From contig JAGOIJ010000039.1 of NCBI GenBank assembly GCA_017995695.1, positions 1 through 12,491 on the forward strand: a stretch of DNA of 12,491 bases. The letters run 5' to 3'. Every line of letters starts with the position of its first letter. Within the stretch, counting starts at the first letter, position 1. Shown here in pieces: positions 6,590 to 12,491 of the stretch. The DNA is from Candidatus Omnitrophota bacterium. GTDB taxonomy: Bacteria > Omnitrophota > Gorgyraeia > Gygaellales > Profunditerraquicolaceae. A program made the translations under genes and the position numbers. Under the pieces are notes generated by a model that made no database searches, was not told where the DNA came from, and saw only the letters and a list, made by a program, of their open reading frames with translations.

Positions 6590-8133
6590 TCAAAAAACAT
6601 CTCATACTTGGTTTAATTATTCTTGAAGTGGTTGCGGTTCTGGTAGCGCTTATCTTTGCGAAAGAATGTCCTTTTAAGCCGGATTCCAGTCTTTACATCG
6701 AGATGGCGAGGCAGGTAAGGGCGGGGGAAGGTTTAGTCTGTGCTCCTTTTGGGATCAATCCTGTATGTGTTGATACTGTGCCTTGCGATACATTTCCTCC
6801 AGGTTATCCTTTGTTGATATACAGTTTATCTTTGACGGGGATGAGTGAGAATGACGCTGCGGTGGTAATACCTGCGGCATGCTTTGTATTGCTTCCCATA
6901 GTTTTTTTTCTAGTTTTAAGATACCTCGTGGATGATATAAATGCATTTTTTTCATCCTTGATGGCTACCTTTTTATTTCCTAACATTCATTTTTCTTCGC
7001 AAGCTTTATCAGATATACCATTTTTGTTAACCGTCTTAACAAGTTTTTTGTTTTTGTTTAAATCAATACAGGAAGAAAAAAGAAAATACATCATACTCGC
7101 CGGTTTAATGGCGGGATTCGCTATTCTTATTCGTTACGTAGGTTATGCTTTATTTCCAAGTGTGGTCATGGGAATTATAATAGCTTTGTCTTTCGGATTG
7201 TTATCATTTCGCTTTAGCTTTAAAATGCTGTTTTATTATAGTTTGGGTTTTTCCATTTCTTTTATTCCTTACATGCTACGAAATATATTTGTATTTCATG
7301 CAATAACACCGTATTACATGCATCCATCTGATGTGTCGTTTTTGGATAATGTGAGGTATTACTTTAACGCTCTATTGGAATCGTTTGGCGTTCCTCATGC
7401 TGAGATTGTGATAGCGGTAATTATCTTCTTAATATTTGCAAACTTAATACATTTAATAGCAAGCAAGCAGTCAAAATTTTTAAGCTCCAATTCTTCAAAA
7501 AGAGCATCATGCATTATTATTACAATTTTGTATTTACTAATGGGTTCTTGTTTGGTAATTTTAGCGAGGACAAAATATAATTTGGGAAAAGCTATAAGCG
7601 TGCGTTATTTAATGCAGTATAACTGGATATATCTCACTTGTGTTACATCCATCATGTTGTGCTTTTTCAGAAAATCAGCAAAAATGTTGAAGTTTAAGAT
7701 TAGTCCTCTTTTGTTAAAAGTAATTGTTGCGTGTCTTTTATTATCTTTCTTTATTTTACAGTTCGCCAAACTTACCGAGTATGCTGCGTATCATGATATT
7801 GAAGAATTAGGATTCGCTAATGCAAAAAAAATGGCCCAGCGTCTTGCTTCTTTGCCCAATGATATGTACATTATTTCGAATAAGGCGCATATTCTGCGAA
7901 TCTTTGCTAAAAGAAGAGTGCGGTTTCTGGAGGGTGTTTCAGTGAAAACATTTGAGGCGGAATTATTAGGAAGGCGGGACTTTGCGTTAGTGTTGGTGAA
8001 TGAGCCATCTAGTAATTTTTCGCAGTTTTTATTATCTATGCGGCAGAGTCTACCGAAAAAATATAGAGAAATATTTCGTGGGGAGGAGGGTGCAATATTC
8101 ATATTTCCCATGGTTAACTTTCAAAAGACATAG
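6586..8133 (+). CDS. GT-C family integral membrane glycosyltransferase, second copy
   Basis: This 515-residue multi-span membrane protein belongs to the GT39/PMT_2-like group. After the first span (about 5-25) come D33 in PDSSLYIEMA, the usual acidic catalytic position with a following Y and A-rich helix, then PPGYP (71-75), SDIP (142-145) and a GFAILIRYVGY segment (177-187). All are typical of this group. A C-terminal soluble tail of about 125 residues follows the last span and may bind the acceptor. Four cysteines in or near the first loop (C28, C52, C61, C67) could form disulfides if that loop faces outward. The start overlaps the SGNH gene by 4 bases. It is not a close copy of the gene at 4041-5294; the two share only the fold landmarks, so they may add different sugars. 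Substrate unknown. Confidence 0.83.
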   Translation: MIKKHLILGLIILEVVAVLVALIFAKECPFKPDSSLYIEMARQVRAGEGLVCAPFGINPVCVDTVPCDTFPPGYPLLIYSLSLTGMSENDAAVVIPAACFVLLPIVFFLVLRYLVDDINAFFSSLMATFLFPNIHFSSQALSDIPFLLTVLTSFLFLFKSIQEEKRKYIILAGLMAGFAILIRYVGYALFPSVVMGIIIALSFGLLSFRFSFKMLFYYSLGFSISFIPYMLRNIFVFHAITPYYMHPSDVSFLDNVRYYFNALLESFGVPHAEIVIAVIIFLIFANLIHLIASKQSKFLSSNSSKRASCIIITILYLLMGSCLVILARTKYNLGKAISVRYLMQYNWIYLTCVTSIMLCFFRKSAKMLKFKISPLLLKVIVACLLLSFFILQFAKLTEYAAYHDIEELGFANAKKMAQRLASLPNDMYIISNKAHILRIFAKRRVRFLEGVSVKTFEAELLGRRDFALVLVNEPSSNFSQFLLSMRQSLPKKYREIFRGEEGAIFIFPMVNFQKT

Positions 8134-8220
8134 AAGCAGGGAAAGTCATCATTTTTATTGCATGGGCTTGAAAAAGTGGAAAAGAGACAAAAGGAAAGAC
8201 GCAGAGGATTAAATTTTATT
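8134..8220. other. Convergent intergenic gap without recognised signals
   Basis: The gap separates converging stop codons. I see no convincing terminator hairpin. A 16-codon charged frame at 8162-8212 lacks a ribosome binding site and is not called. Confidence 0.4.
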
Positions 8221-9207
8221 TCAGTTAACTGTTGTGTGCAATAGCGTTCTTAAAAAGGGCAAGATAGCGTTTGCCGCGATCGAATGCGCCTTGGCGTTGG
8301 GGTGTTGGTCGAATTGAGATACCCATAAGGTGGTTGCATTATGCCCTTTGAAGGCCGGAAAAAGATTGAGCGTGGGAATGCGTTGTGATTCCCCAAATCG
8401 CTCTACCTCATCGCAAATCTTCTTAAACGGATATTCATTGTTGAGCTCAACCAGAATGGGGAAGATAACCAGCGCAACCTGCGCGTTCATCTCTTCAGCC
8501 ATAGTTTTGATTGTTACCATATTGGCTTTCGCATTTGCCCATTCTTTTGTTTGTTCGCTATCGCCGATATAAGCTTCAAGGAGGGCCTGCGAATATTTTC
8601 TCGATAACCTTATGCGGTCTTTGGTTTCTTGGATGAACCTAAATAAATAACTATATTGATACAAAAAAGAATTCTTATCCCTCATTTTTACTTCTTCACG
8701 TATAGGCCCAAAGAAGCAGTCCATTGATGTTGTATTCGTTCCATCGCGCAAAAAGAACACCATAACAATGATATCAGGCTGAAATTCGTCTCTTACCTCT
8801 GATAAAAGCTTAACCCAATCCTTGGTAAGGCTGCCGCGTAAACCGCCGTTTAAAACCTCAACCTTTGTTCCTTGCTGCGCAAATGCTTTATTAAGTTGCG
8901 TTTCTAATAGTGTCGGAAATATCGCCTGATCGTCATTAACCCCTGCCCCATAGGTAAAGGAATCCCCCAAAAAAAGCACGCGTTTGCAGTTAGCTGGTTT
9001 TATTGCAGCGTAATCATTATCTCGTAACCCTAATCGATTATGTTGGGTGATGATTTTTGAATAGCCAAGATTTTGCTCTTCAACTAATTTTATATACCAT
9101 GGCTTTACGTAAGTTATTCTTGCGAATATCTCTCCAGTGAGCAGCGCAAGCGCAGCGCTGAAGCAAATCACAAGAGACAGGCGTATGGCGGGGTGGTGTT
9201 TATGCAT
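8221..9207 (-). CDS. SGNH/GDSL-type hydrolase, membrane-anchored, atypical block III
   Basis: This 328-residue protein has an N-terminal hydrophobic anchor (about 8-28) and an SGNH domain. Block I is LFLGDSFTYGAGV with Ser83 as nucleophile; block II is VLNGGLRG (118-125); block V is D300-Q-H302-P-N-x-K-x-H, matching the usual DxHPNxxGH pattern. Block III, usually GxND, reads MVFFLRDGTN: the expected Asn is Arg154, although Asn158 lies close by. The enzyme may therefore use another oxyanion residue or have changed activity. It likely removes or adds acyl groups on an envelope polymer. It converges on the glycosyltransferase gene and shares the SGNH fold with the gene at 5408 without being a recent duplicate. 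A clear sigma-70 promoter and a hairpin leader precede it. The ATG has no strong ribosome binding site. Confidence 0.83.
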   Translation of the reverse strand: MHKHHPAIRLSLVICFSAALALLTGEIFARITYVKPWYIKLVEEQNLGYSKIITQHNRLGLRDNDYAAIKPANCKRVLFLGDSFTYGAGVNDDQAIFPTLLETQLNKAFAQQGTKVEVLNGGLRGSLTKDWVKLLSEVRDEFQPDIIVMVFFLRDGTNTTSMDCFFGPIREEVKMRDKNSFLYQYSYLFRFIQETKDRIRLSRKYSQALLEAYIGDSEQTKEWANAKANMVTIKTMAEEMNAQVALVIFPILVELNNEYPFKKICDEVERFGESQRIPTLNLFPAFKGHNATTLWVSQFDQHPNAKAHSIAANAILPFLRTLLHTTVN

Positions 9208-9233
9208 GTTGTATTAATAGGGCGTCAAAAACA

Positions 9234-9267
9234 GAAAAGGCGTCGAGTTTATTACTGACGCCTTTTC
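9234..9267 (-). terminator. Terminator-like hairpin in the leader of the minus-strand SGNH gene (possible attenuator)
   Basis: GAAAAGGCGTC (9234-9244) and GACGCCTTTTC (9257-9267) form a perfect 11-base-pair stem with a 12-base loop. Read on the minus strand, the descending arm and what follows give TTTTCTGTTTTT, a good U-rich tail. The hairpin lies between the promoter at 9315-9342 and the gene start at 9207, so it would stop or pause the gene's own transcript. The arm sequence GACGCC occurs again just downstream (9221-9226 on the minus strand), offering an alternative partner for GGCGTC. Read on the plus strand, it could end transcripts running in from the left. Confidence 0.6.
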
Positions 9268-9314
9268 CGCGACTCTACAGCTTGTTTCAACTGCTTGTAT
9301 CGTCTTACACTTAA

Positions 9315-9342
9315 AGTATACTCTTTTTTAGTAACTTGTCAA
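9315..9342 (-). promoter_or_regulatory. Sigma-70 promoter for the minus-strand SGNH gene
   Basis: On the minus strand TTGACA (9342-9337) and TATACT (9320-9315) are separated by 16 bases: a perfect -35 box and a -10 box with one mismatch. The transcript would start near 9308 and carry a leader of about 100 bases. Confidence 0.75.
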
Positions 9343-9348
9343 TGGTTA

Positions 9349-9365
9349 TTGTTATTTAATAACAA
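9349..9365. promoter_or_regulatory. Perfect palindrome, candidate operator
   Basis: TTGTTAT-tta-ATAACAA is a perfect inverted repeat with 7-base arms, six bases upstream of the minus-strand -35 box. Its centre lies near -49 relative to the predicted start, a position typical of an activator or regulator dimer. The A/T-rich content makes chance possible. Confidence 0.4.
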
Positions 9366-9440
9366 AAGCATCATCTTGGCTATGGCAGCTTAAAGGGAAA
9401 CAGCAGTATAATAAAAAACGATTCAATGGTATCACGAAAG

Positions 9441-9449
9441 TGCTATAAT
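9441..9449 (+). promoter_or_regulatory. Extended -10 promoter for the DUF1622 gene
   Basis: TGCTATAAT is a perfect extended -10 element (TGn-TATAAT). The -35 region is poor (TTCAAT at a 16-base spacing), as allowed for this promoter class. A start near 9456 gives a leader of about 78 bases containing the stem ATAGTAA/TTACTAT (9485-9502). Confidence 0.6.
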
Positions 9450-9533
9450 ATTAACGATTTTCGCGCCGAATGATGCATGGAAAAATAGTAAGCGGTTACT
9501 ATAGCAGCTTTCAAGAGAAAGGAAGGTGTGGCA

Positions 9534-9860
9534 ATGGATATTCTTCACAGCGTAATTAATTCCATCAGTCTTTTTTTAAATATTATCGGCGCCTTGATTA
9601 TTATCGGGGGGACCGGTATTTCCCTCTTTGAATTCTTAAAGAAAGAGATTGCCGATAGAAGCAACGCGATGCAATTAAACGAAGCTATTCGCATTCATTT
9701 GGGCAGTTATCTAGTATTAGCGTTGGAATTTTTTATTGCGGGCGATATTATAAAGACCATTATTACTCCTACCTGGGAGAGCTTAGGGACCCTGGGGGCA
9801 ATCGTGGTAATTAGAACGGTTCTGAGTTATTTTTTGACGAAGGATTTAAAGAAGATTTAA
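9534..9860 (+). CDS. DUF1622 family membrane protein
   Basis: This 108-residue protein has three hydrophobic segments (about 11-30, 58-78 and 83-101). It matches the layout I know for the DUF1622 family: a first helix, a charged link, then R-x-H-LGSYLVLALEFFIAGDIIKTI (53-76), PTW (79-81) and IRTVLSYFL (93-101). The family is widespread, of unknown function and usually about this length. Conserved charges inside the membrane region (E65, D71, K74, R94) hint at transport or sensing, but that is speculation. The start is placed at the ATG because AAAGGAAGG ends seven bases before it; the GTG at 9528 is too close to that site. The radical SAM gene follows after 49 bases in the same direction, so they may share a transcript. 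Confidence 0.85.
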   Translation: MDILHSVINSISLFLNIIGALIIIGGTGISLFEFLKKEIADRSNAMQLNEAIRIHLGSYLVLALEFFIAGDIIKTIITPTWESLGTLGAIVVIRTVLSYFLTKDLKKI

Positions 9861-9909
9861 TAGAAACACCTCTCTTGATGAGCCAGGGGTAGAAGAAAAG
9901 GATTAAAAC

Positions 9910-11364
9910 GTGAAATTCGGCTTGCTGTTTGCAACGAAACAAATGGAGCACCGTGACTACAACCAGTTTCCTACGGCAGGCATTGGGTATCTTGCGGGGA
10001 TGATCAAAAGAGAATTACCGCAGGTGGATGTCGTGATGAGCCAAAGTTTAGATAGCTTGATGCGGGAGCAGCCAGATATGATTGGCATCAGCGCGACAAC
10101 GCCTAATTATCATGTAGCAATAGATTGGGCTCTAACCATTAAGCAAGAGCTGAAGATACCCGTAATAATTGGCGGCATTCATATTACGCTTTTGCCTTCA
10201 TCAATTGAACCTTGTTTTGATTTGGCAATTCTGGGGGAGGGCGAACATACGATTGTGGAAGTATTGCAATCTTTCTTGAGTAACAATAATCTCTTGAATT
10301 ATTCTGAGCTTGCAGAAATAAAAGGATTATTTTATATTCAAGAAGGTAAACCCGTGATGACAGAGCCTCGCGAGTTAATTGAGGATCTTGATTCGTTGCC
10401 TGTTTTAGCTTATGAGTCACTGCCATATTATCAAGAGGGGACTGCAGGTTGCATTGTGGCCTCCCGGGGATGCCCGTATAAATGCAGTTTTTGCGCTTCG
10501 GAGAAGATGTTCCAAAAATATAGGCTGTTTACGGTTGGACGAATCATACGGGAGATTCGGTATCTCGTGGCGCGAGGCAAGGAGGATATTTGTTTCTATG
10601 ATGACCTTCTGATCGCGGATACAAAAAGGTTTGAGAGATTGGTTTTCGCTATCGAGGCCGAAGGTTTAAACAAGAAATGCCGTTTCTCATGTAATACAAG
10701 GCCGAATTGTATTACGCGGAAAGTATGCAAGTTATTCAAAAGGATGAACGTTACCACGGTTGGTATTGGTGTTGAAAGTTTCTGCGACAAGATGTTACTC
10801 TACTATAATAAGACAGCAGTTACCGCCAAGATTTGCCAGAAAGCCATAGATTTGCTTCATGAGCATGGGATACTGGTGAATCCTGGCATAATCTTCGGGG
10901 GTCCTCCCGAAACCAGAGAGGATATGCTTATTACTTTGCGCAAGATTTTCATCAATATCAGGGATAAGAAGATTTGTAATCCTTGCTTTTCATTGTTGGT
11001 GCCTTACCCGGGGACAAGGATTTGGGAGCATGCTGAAAAAAAAGGGCTTGTCAGCACGCATATGGATTTTAGCAAATTTTCCGATTGGTCTAATTTTGAA
11101 CTATATTTAGGTGAACAAGTATCGCAGCGAGAGTTTGTAGTTCTCATCGAAGAATGGAAGACCAAAATCACTCTTTTGTATCACAGAAAAGGCCTAGCTG
11201 TTCCAGAAGGTCAGTTTACTATTCCGGATCAGGCATCGCTGCAAAAGCATTTGGTGTGGGTTAGCAAACTGATTAATGATCCTCAGAGAAAGCCCGAGCT
11301 TGGCGATGATCTTGTCTCTGCGGCAGTGGCAGAGAATAACAGGATTTTCGCTGGTCAGAAATAA
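9910..11364 (+). CDS. B12-binding domain-type radical SAM enzyme
   Basis: This 484-residue protein has an N-terminal Rossmann-like cobalamin-binding-type domain (about 1-135) and a radical SAM domain. Landmarks are PTAGIGYLAG (21-30), PDMIGIS (55-61), VIIGGIH (85-91) and LGEGEHT (108-114). The [4Fe-4S] cysteines C188-x3-C192-x2-C195 follow SRG. FYDD (about 234-237), GIGVESF (about 284-290) and FGGPPET (about 329-335) fit the radical SAM barrel. Members of this BchE-like class methylate or rearrange lipids, antibiotics or pigments using S-adenosylmethionine. The base-off cobalamin motif DxHxxG is not seen, so tight cobalamin binding is uncertain. Translation starts at GTG 9910, with AAAGGA seven bases upstream. 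Substrate unknown; the adjacent DUF1622 protein gives no hint. The stop overlaps repeat copy 1. Confidence 0.87.
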   Translation: MKFGLLFATKQMEHRDYNQFPTAGIGYLAGMIKRELPQVDVVMSQSLDSLMREQPDMIGISATTPNYHVAIDWALTIKQELKIPVIIGGIHITLLPSSIEPCFDLAILGEGEHTIVEVLQSFLSNNNLLNYSELAEIKGLFYIQEGKPVMTEPRELIEDLDSLPVLAYESLPYYQEGTAGCIVASRGCPYKCSFCASEKMFQKYRLFTVGRIIREIRYLVARGKEDICFYDDLLIADTKRFERLVFAIEAEGLNKKCRFSCNTRPNCITRKVCKLFKRMNVTTVGIGVESFCDKMLLYYNKTAVTAKICQKAIDLLHEHGILVNPGIIFGGPPETREDMLITLRKIFINIRDKKICNPCFSLLVPYPGTRIWEHAEKKGLVSTHMDFSKFSDWSNFELYLGEQVSQREFVVLIEEWKTKITLLYHRKGLAVPEGQFTIPDQASLQKHLVWVSKLINDPQRKPELGDDLVSAAVAENNRIFAGQK

Positions 11365-11412
11365 AGGGGACGGCTCTATCTAACAATCGGCGTTTGTGGT
11401 GTTGACGAGCAC
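11364..11412 (+). repeat. Dispersed structured repeat, copy 1 (degraded)
   Basis: This element begins AAGGGGACGGCTCTAT and ends TTTGTGGTGTTGACGAGCAC. Both parts recur in order at 12054-12120, where about 20 extra bases lie between them. It starts at the stop codon of the radical SAM gene. The hairpin seen in copy 2 is mostly lost here. The opening resembles an AAGGGGACGGTTCTATTTT motif I recall as common near REP/RAYT-type elements in environmental genomes, but I could not check that. Confidence 0.65.
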
Positions 11413-11463
11413 ATATATAAAACAGATTTAGCGAAGCGGGAAAGAGGGAAGAAGGAGGAGGCA

Positions 11464-12042
11464 ATGAAAAAGTTATCTTGTGTCGTAATTCTATTTCTAG
11501 TCGTTACCTCATTTGGAATTTGTCAAGAGTTAGATACAGTACCATTTCACCTCCAGGATGAGGAATGTACTTTAGTACTCCATGATAGTCATTCATTTAA
11601 TGATTTTTGGGGAGTATACCGTCTAGAAATCGTTCCTACTTATGATTATTTGGTAGAGCTACATTTATTTCCGAATAACAAATTTATTTACATCTATGGT
11701 AATCGAATCATAGCTGACGGAACTTATAGTTTTGAAACAAGTAAGATTTTCCTTTCTTACAAATATATAGATAATCAGTTTAAAGATATGGCTAAGGATA
11801 GATCTTTCAATGTAGCTTGGAGCCAGGTTAGATTGCTAGGAATTGCTAGGGTTTTAATTAATGATACAGAGCTTGAAAAACTGAGATTGGGTGATCGGAC
11901 ATATCACTACATGTGGAGAAGAAGAGAATATAATGATTGGAGAGAAATCTATAATCAATGTATGGAACTCCTTCAATTGCAGCTGCAGATTATTAAAGAT
12001 ACAAACCAACCATCACCTAACGCAAAGCAACAATCTGAGTAG
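11464..12042 (+). CDS. Exported protein of unknown function
   Basis: This 192-residue protein has a signal peptide (MKKL start, hydrophobic to about residue 19, then C20-Q21). A lipobox is not convincing (FGIC), so cleavage by the general signal peptidase is more likely. A strong AAGGAGGAGG at about 11452-11461 precedes the ATG. The middle (about 48-102) alternates GVYRLEIV, ELHLFPNNKFIYIYGN and DGTYSFETSKIFLSY, a beta-strand pattern reminiscent of small lipocalin-like domains where substrate text is scaled as 'size, feature, display'; this is only a shape resemblance. The C-terminal third is helical and Q/L-rich (MELLQLQLQII) with a polar tail. The gene is visibly richer in A/T than its neighbours and is flanked by two copies of one repeat, which suggests separate acquisition. 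I do not recognise the family. Confidence 0.72.
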   Translation: MKKLSCVVILFLVVTSFGICQELDTVPFHLQDEECTLVLHDSHSFNDFWGVYRLEIVPTYDYLVELHLFPNNKFIYIYGNRIIADGTYSFETSKIFLSYKYIDNQFKDMAKDRSFNVAWSQVRLLGIARVLINDTELEKLRLGDRTYHYMWRRREYNDWREIYNQCMELLQLQLQIIKDTNQPSPNAKQQSE

Positions 12043-12053
12043 TTGCTCTTGAG

Positions 12054-12128
12054 AAGGGGCGGTTCTATTTTTCCTTAAAAAGGGTCGTCAGCAATCAGCT
12101 TTTGTGGTGCTGGCGAGCACCCTTTAAG
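12054..12128 (+). repeat. Dispersed structured repeat, copy 2 (with hairpin)
   Basis: The element opens AAGGGGCGGTTCTATTTTT, then forms a long imperfect hairpin. CTTAAA-aa-GGGT (12074-12085) pairs with ACCCTTTAAG (12119-12128), and inside it CGTCAGCA (12086-12093) pairs with TGCTGGCG (12108-12115) through one G-U pair, leaving a 14-base loop. No T run follows, so it is not an ordinary terminator. It is related to copy 1 at 11364-11412, on the other side of the exported-protein gene. The shape fits a REP-like or small non-autonomous mobile element. Confidence 0.7.
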
Positions 12129-12163
12129 CATCAAAAGACTAAAGCTTCCTTCTAATTTACTTC

Positions 12164-12192
12164 TTTACCCGTTACTTATAATTTGGTATAAT
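12164..12192 (+). promoter_or_regulatory. Promoter of tRNA-Lys
   Basis: TTTACC (12164-12169, four of six consensus bases) and a perfect TATAAT (12187-12192) are 17 bases apart. The start would fall near 12199, some 13 bases before the mature tRNA. Confidence 0.7.
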
Positions 12193-12211
12193 TCTACCCT
12201 CGTATAGATTT

Positions 12212-12287
12212 GGGCCATTAGCTCAATTGGCAGAGCAGGACACTCTTAATGTCAAGGTCGATGGTTCGACTCCATCATGGCCCACCA
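12212..12287 (+). tRNA. trnK: tRNA-Lys (anticodon CTT)
   Basis: The 76 bases fold as a full cloverleaf. The acceptor stem GGGCCAT/ATGGCCC is perfect; the D arm is GCTC/GAGC; the anticodon loop CTCTTAA has anticodon CTT at 12245-12247 for the lysine codon AAG. The T arm is GATGG-TTCGACT-CCATC, and A73 is followed by an encoded CCA. The outermost anticodon-stem pair (27-43) is a G-A mismatch; the other four pair. It is a single gene with its own promoter and terminator. Confidence 0.96.
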
Positions 12288-12293
12288 TTTAAC

Positions 12294-12326
12294 ATCCCCT
12301 AGCGGTAAACGTTAGGGGATTTTTTT
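12294..12326 (+). terminator. Intrinsic terminator after tRNA-Lys
   Basis: ATCCCCTAGCG (12294-12304) pairs with CGTTAGGGGAT (12310-12320) through 11 pairs, one of them G-U, with the five-base loop GTAAA. A run of seven T follows (12320-12326). Confidence 0.93.
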
Positions 12327-12337
12327 AAACGAAACCG

Positions 12338-12365
12338 TTGACAATCGCTCTACAGTTGCTATAGT
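12338..12365 (+). promoter_or_regulatory. Strong sigma-70 promoter for the response-regulator gene
   Basis: A perfect TTGACA (12338-12343), a 16-base spacer and TATAGT (12360-12365) with the extended TGn (12357-12359) make a near-consensus promoter. The start would fall near 12372, only about 16 bases before the ATG. The inverted repeat ACCTT-t-AAGGT (12366-12376) covers the start site and could be an operator; it overlaps the ribosome binding site. Confidence 0.82.
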
Positions 12366-12387
12366 ACCTTTAAGGTAAGGTGCCGAT

Positions 12388-12491
12388 ATGGAACAAGCTA
12401 AAAAGAAGATTGTGATTGTCGATGATGAGCCAGATATGCTAGCAACTATCGGGTTCATATTAACTGAAGCCGGCTACCATGTTATCAAGGC
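12388..12491 (+). CDS. Response regulator receiver-domain protein (partial, runs off the window)
   Basis: Only 34 codons are inside the window. They read as the start of a CheY-like receiver domain: a basic lead (MEQAKKK), strand IVIV, the acidic pair D12-D13 that binds magnesium, EPDML, and the first helix to AGYHV. The phosphorylated Asp (near residue 55) and any output domain lie beyond the edge, so the class of regulator is unknown. AAGGTAAGG precedes the ATG. It has its own strong promoter and is separated from the tRNA by a terminator. Confidence 0.9.
   Translation, partial: MEQAKKKIVIVDDEPDMLATIGFILTEAGYHVIK

Larger units (their letters stand above)
9208..9533. other. Divergent intergenic regulatory region
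   Basis: This 326-base region has no gene. It holds, from left to right, the leader hairpin (9234-9267), a small imperfect hairpin (9278-9293), the minus-strand promoter (9315-9342), a 17-base palindrome (9349-9365), the plus-strand extended -10 promoter (9441-9449) and a 7-base-pair leader hairpin (9485-9502). I see nothing else in it. Confidence 0.6.

Noticed and set aside
8162..8212. 16-codon highly charged frame (MGLKKWKRDKRK...)
   Set aside because: It has no ribosome binding site, lies in a convergent gap, and A/G-rich sequence yields such charged frames by chance.
9407..9412. Second TATAAT upstream of the DUF1622 gene
   Set aside because: It has no TGn extension and no -35 match at a usable distance; the extended -10 at 9441-9449 is better.
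9528..9533. GTG start two codons before the DUF1622 ATG
   Set aside because: The AAAGGAAGG site ends one base before the GTG, too close to use, but seven bases before the ATG.
11464..11526. Lipoprotein signal for the A/T-rich exported protein
   Set aside because: A Cys follows the hydrophobic region, but FGIC lacks the small residue expected just before it and no standard lipobox is present.
1..12491. CRISPR array, integrase, plasmid origin or phage genes
   Set aside because: I found no regularly spaced repeats and no mobility, replication or phage genes; the only repeats are the two pairs described.

Overview
The window reads as chromosomal DNA of a Gram-negative bacterium with an outer envelope and a PEP-CTERM/exosortase protein-sorting system. 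The gene style (PEP-CTERM proteins, a type IV pilin-like protein, GT-C glycosyltransferases, SGNH hydrolases, a B12-binding radical SAM enzyme, moderate GC) would fit an uncultured lineage such as Omnitrophota. That placement is an impression from gene style; no marker gene here proves it.

Layout. Positions 1-3389: a putative sigma-54 (-24/-12) promoter followed by four consecutive PEP-CTERM genes in one orientation, closed by a strong intrinsic terminator. The first two are diverged tandem paralogues. The fourth is a C-type lectin-like domain carrying the same sorting tag and overlaps the third by 4 bases. Positions 3390-3953: a 35-residue single-span membrane peptide that no long-ORF search would list, then an 83-residue pilin-like protein with a prepilin cleavage motif. 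Positions 4041-8133: a GT-C glycosyltransferase, a membrane-anchored SGNH hydrolase and a second GT-C glycosyltransferase (the last two overlap by 4 bases). Between the first glycosyltransferase and the SGNH gene lies an in-frame fragment of a second copy of the pilin-like gene's 3' end. Positions 8221-9342: a convergent second SGNH hydrolase on the minus strand, with a well-formed sigma-70 promoter, a palindrome just upstream of it and a terminator-like hairpin in its leader. Positions 9441-11364: an extended -10 promoter, a DUF1622 membrane protein and a B12-binding-type radical SAM enzyme. Positions 11364-12128: an A/T-rich gene for an exported protein of unknown function, bracketed by two imperfect copies of a structured repeat. 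Positions 12164-12491: tRNA-Lys(CTT) with its own promoter and terminator, then a strong promoter and the start of a response-regulator gene cut by the window edge.

How the parts may work together (inference). The left two thirds look devoted to the cell surface. PEP-CTERM proteins are exported, held by their C-terminal tag and processed by an exosortase, a system genetically linked to exopolysaccharide. GT-C enzymes and SGNH hydrolases usually add or edit sugars or acyl groups on the outer face of the membrane. The sigma-54-like promoter ahead of the PEP-CTERM block agrees with the known association of such genes with the PrsK/PrsR/RpoN circuit. No exosortase, PrsK or PrsR gene is in the window, so these links need the rest of the genome.
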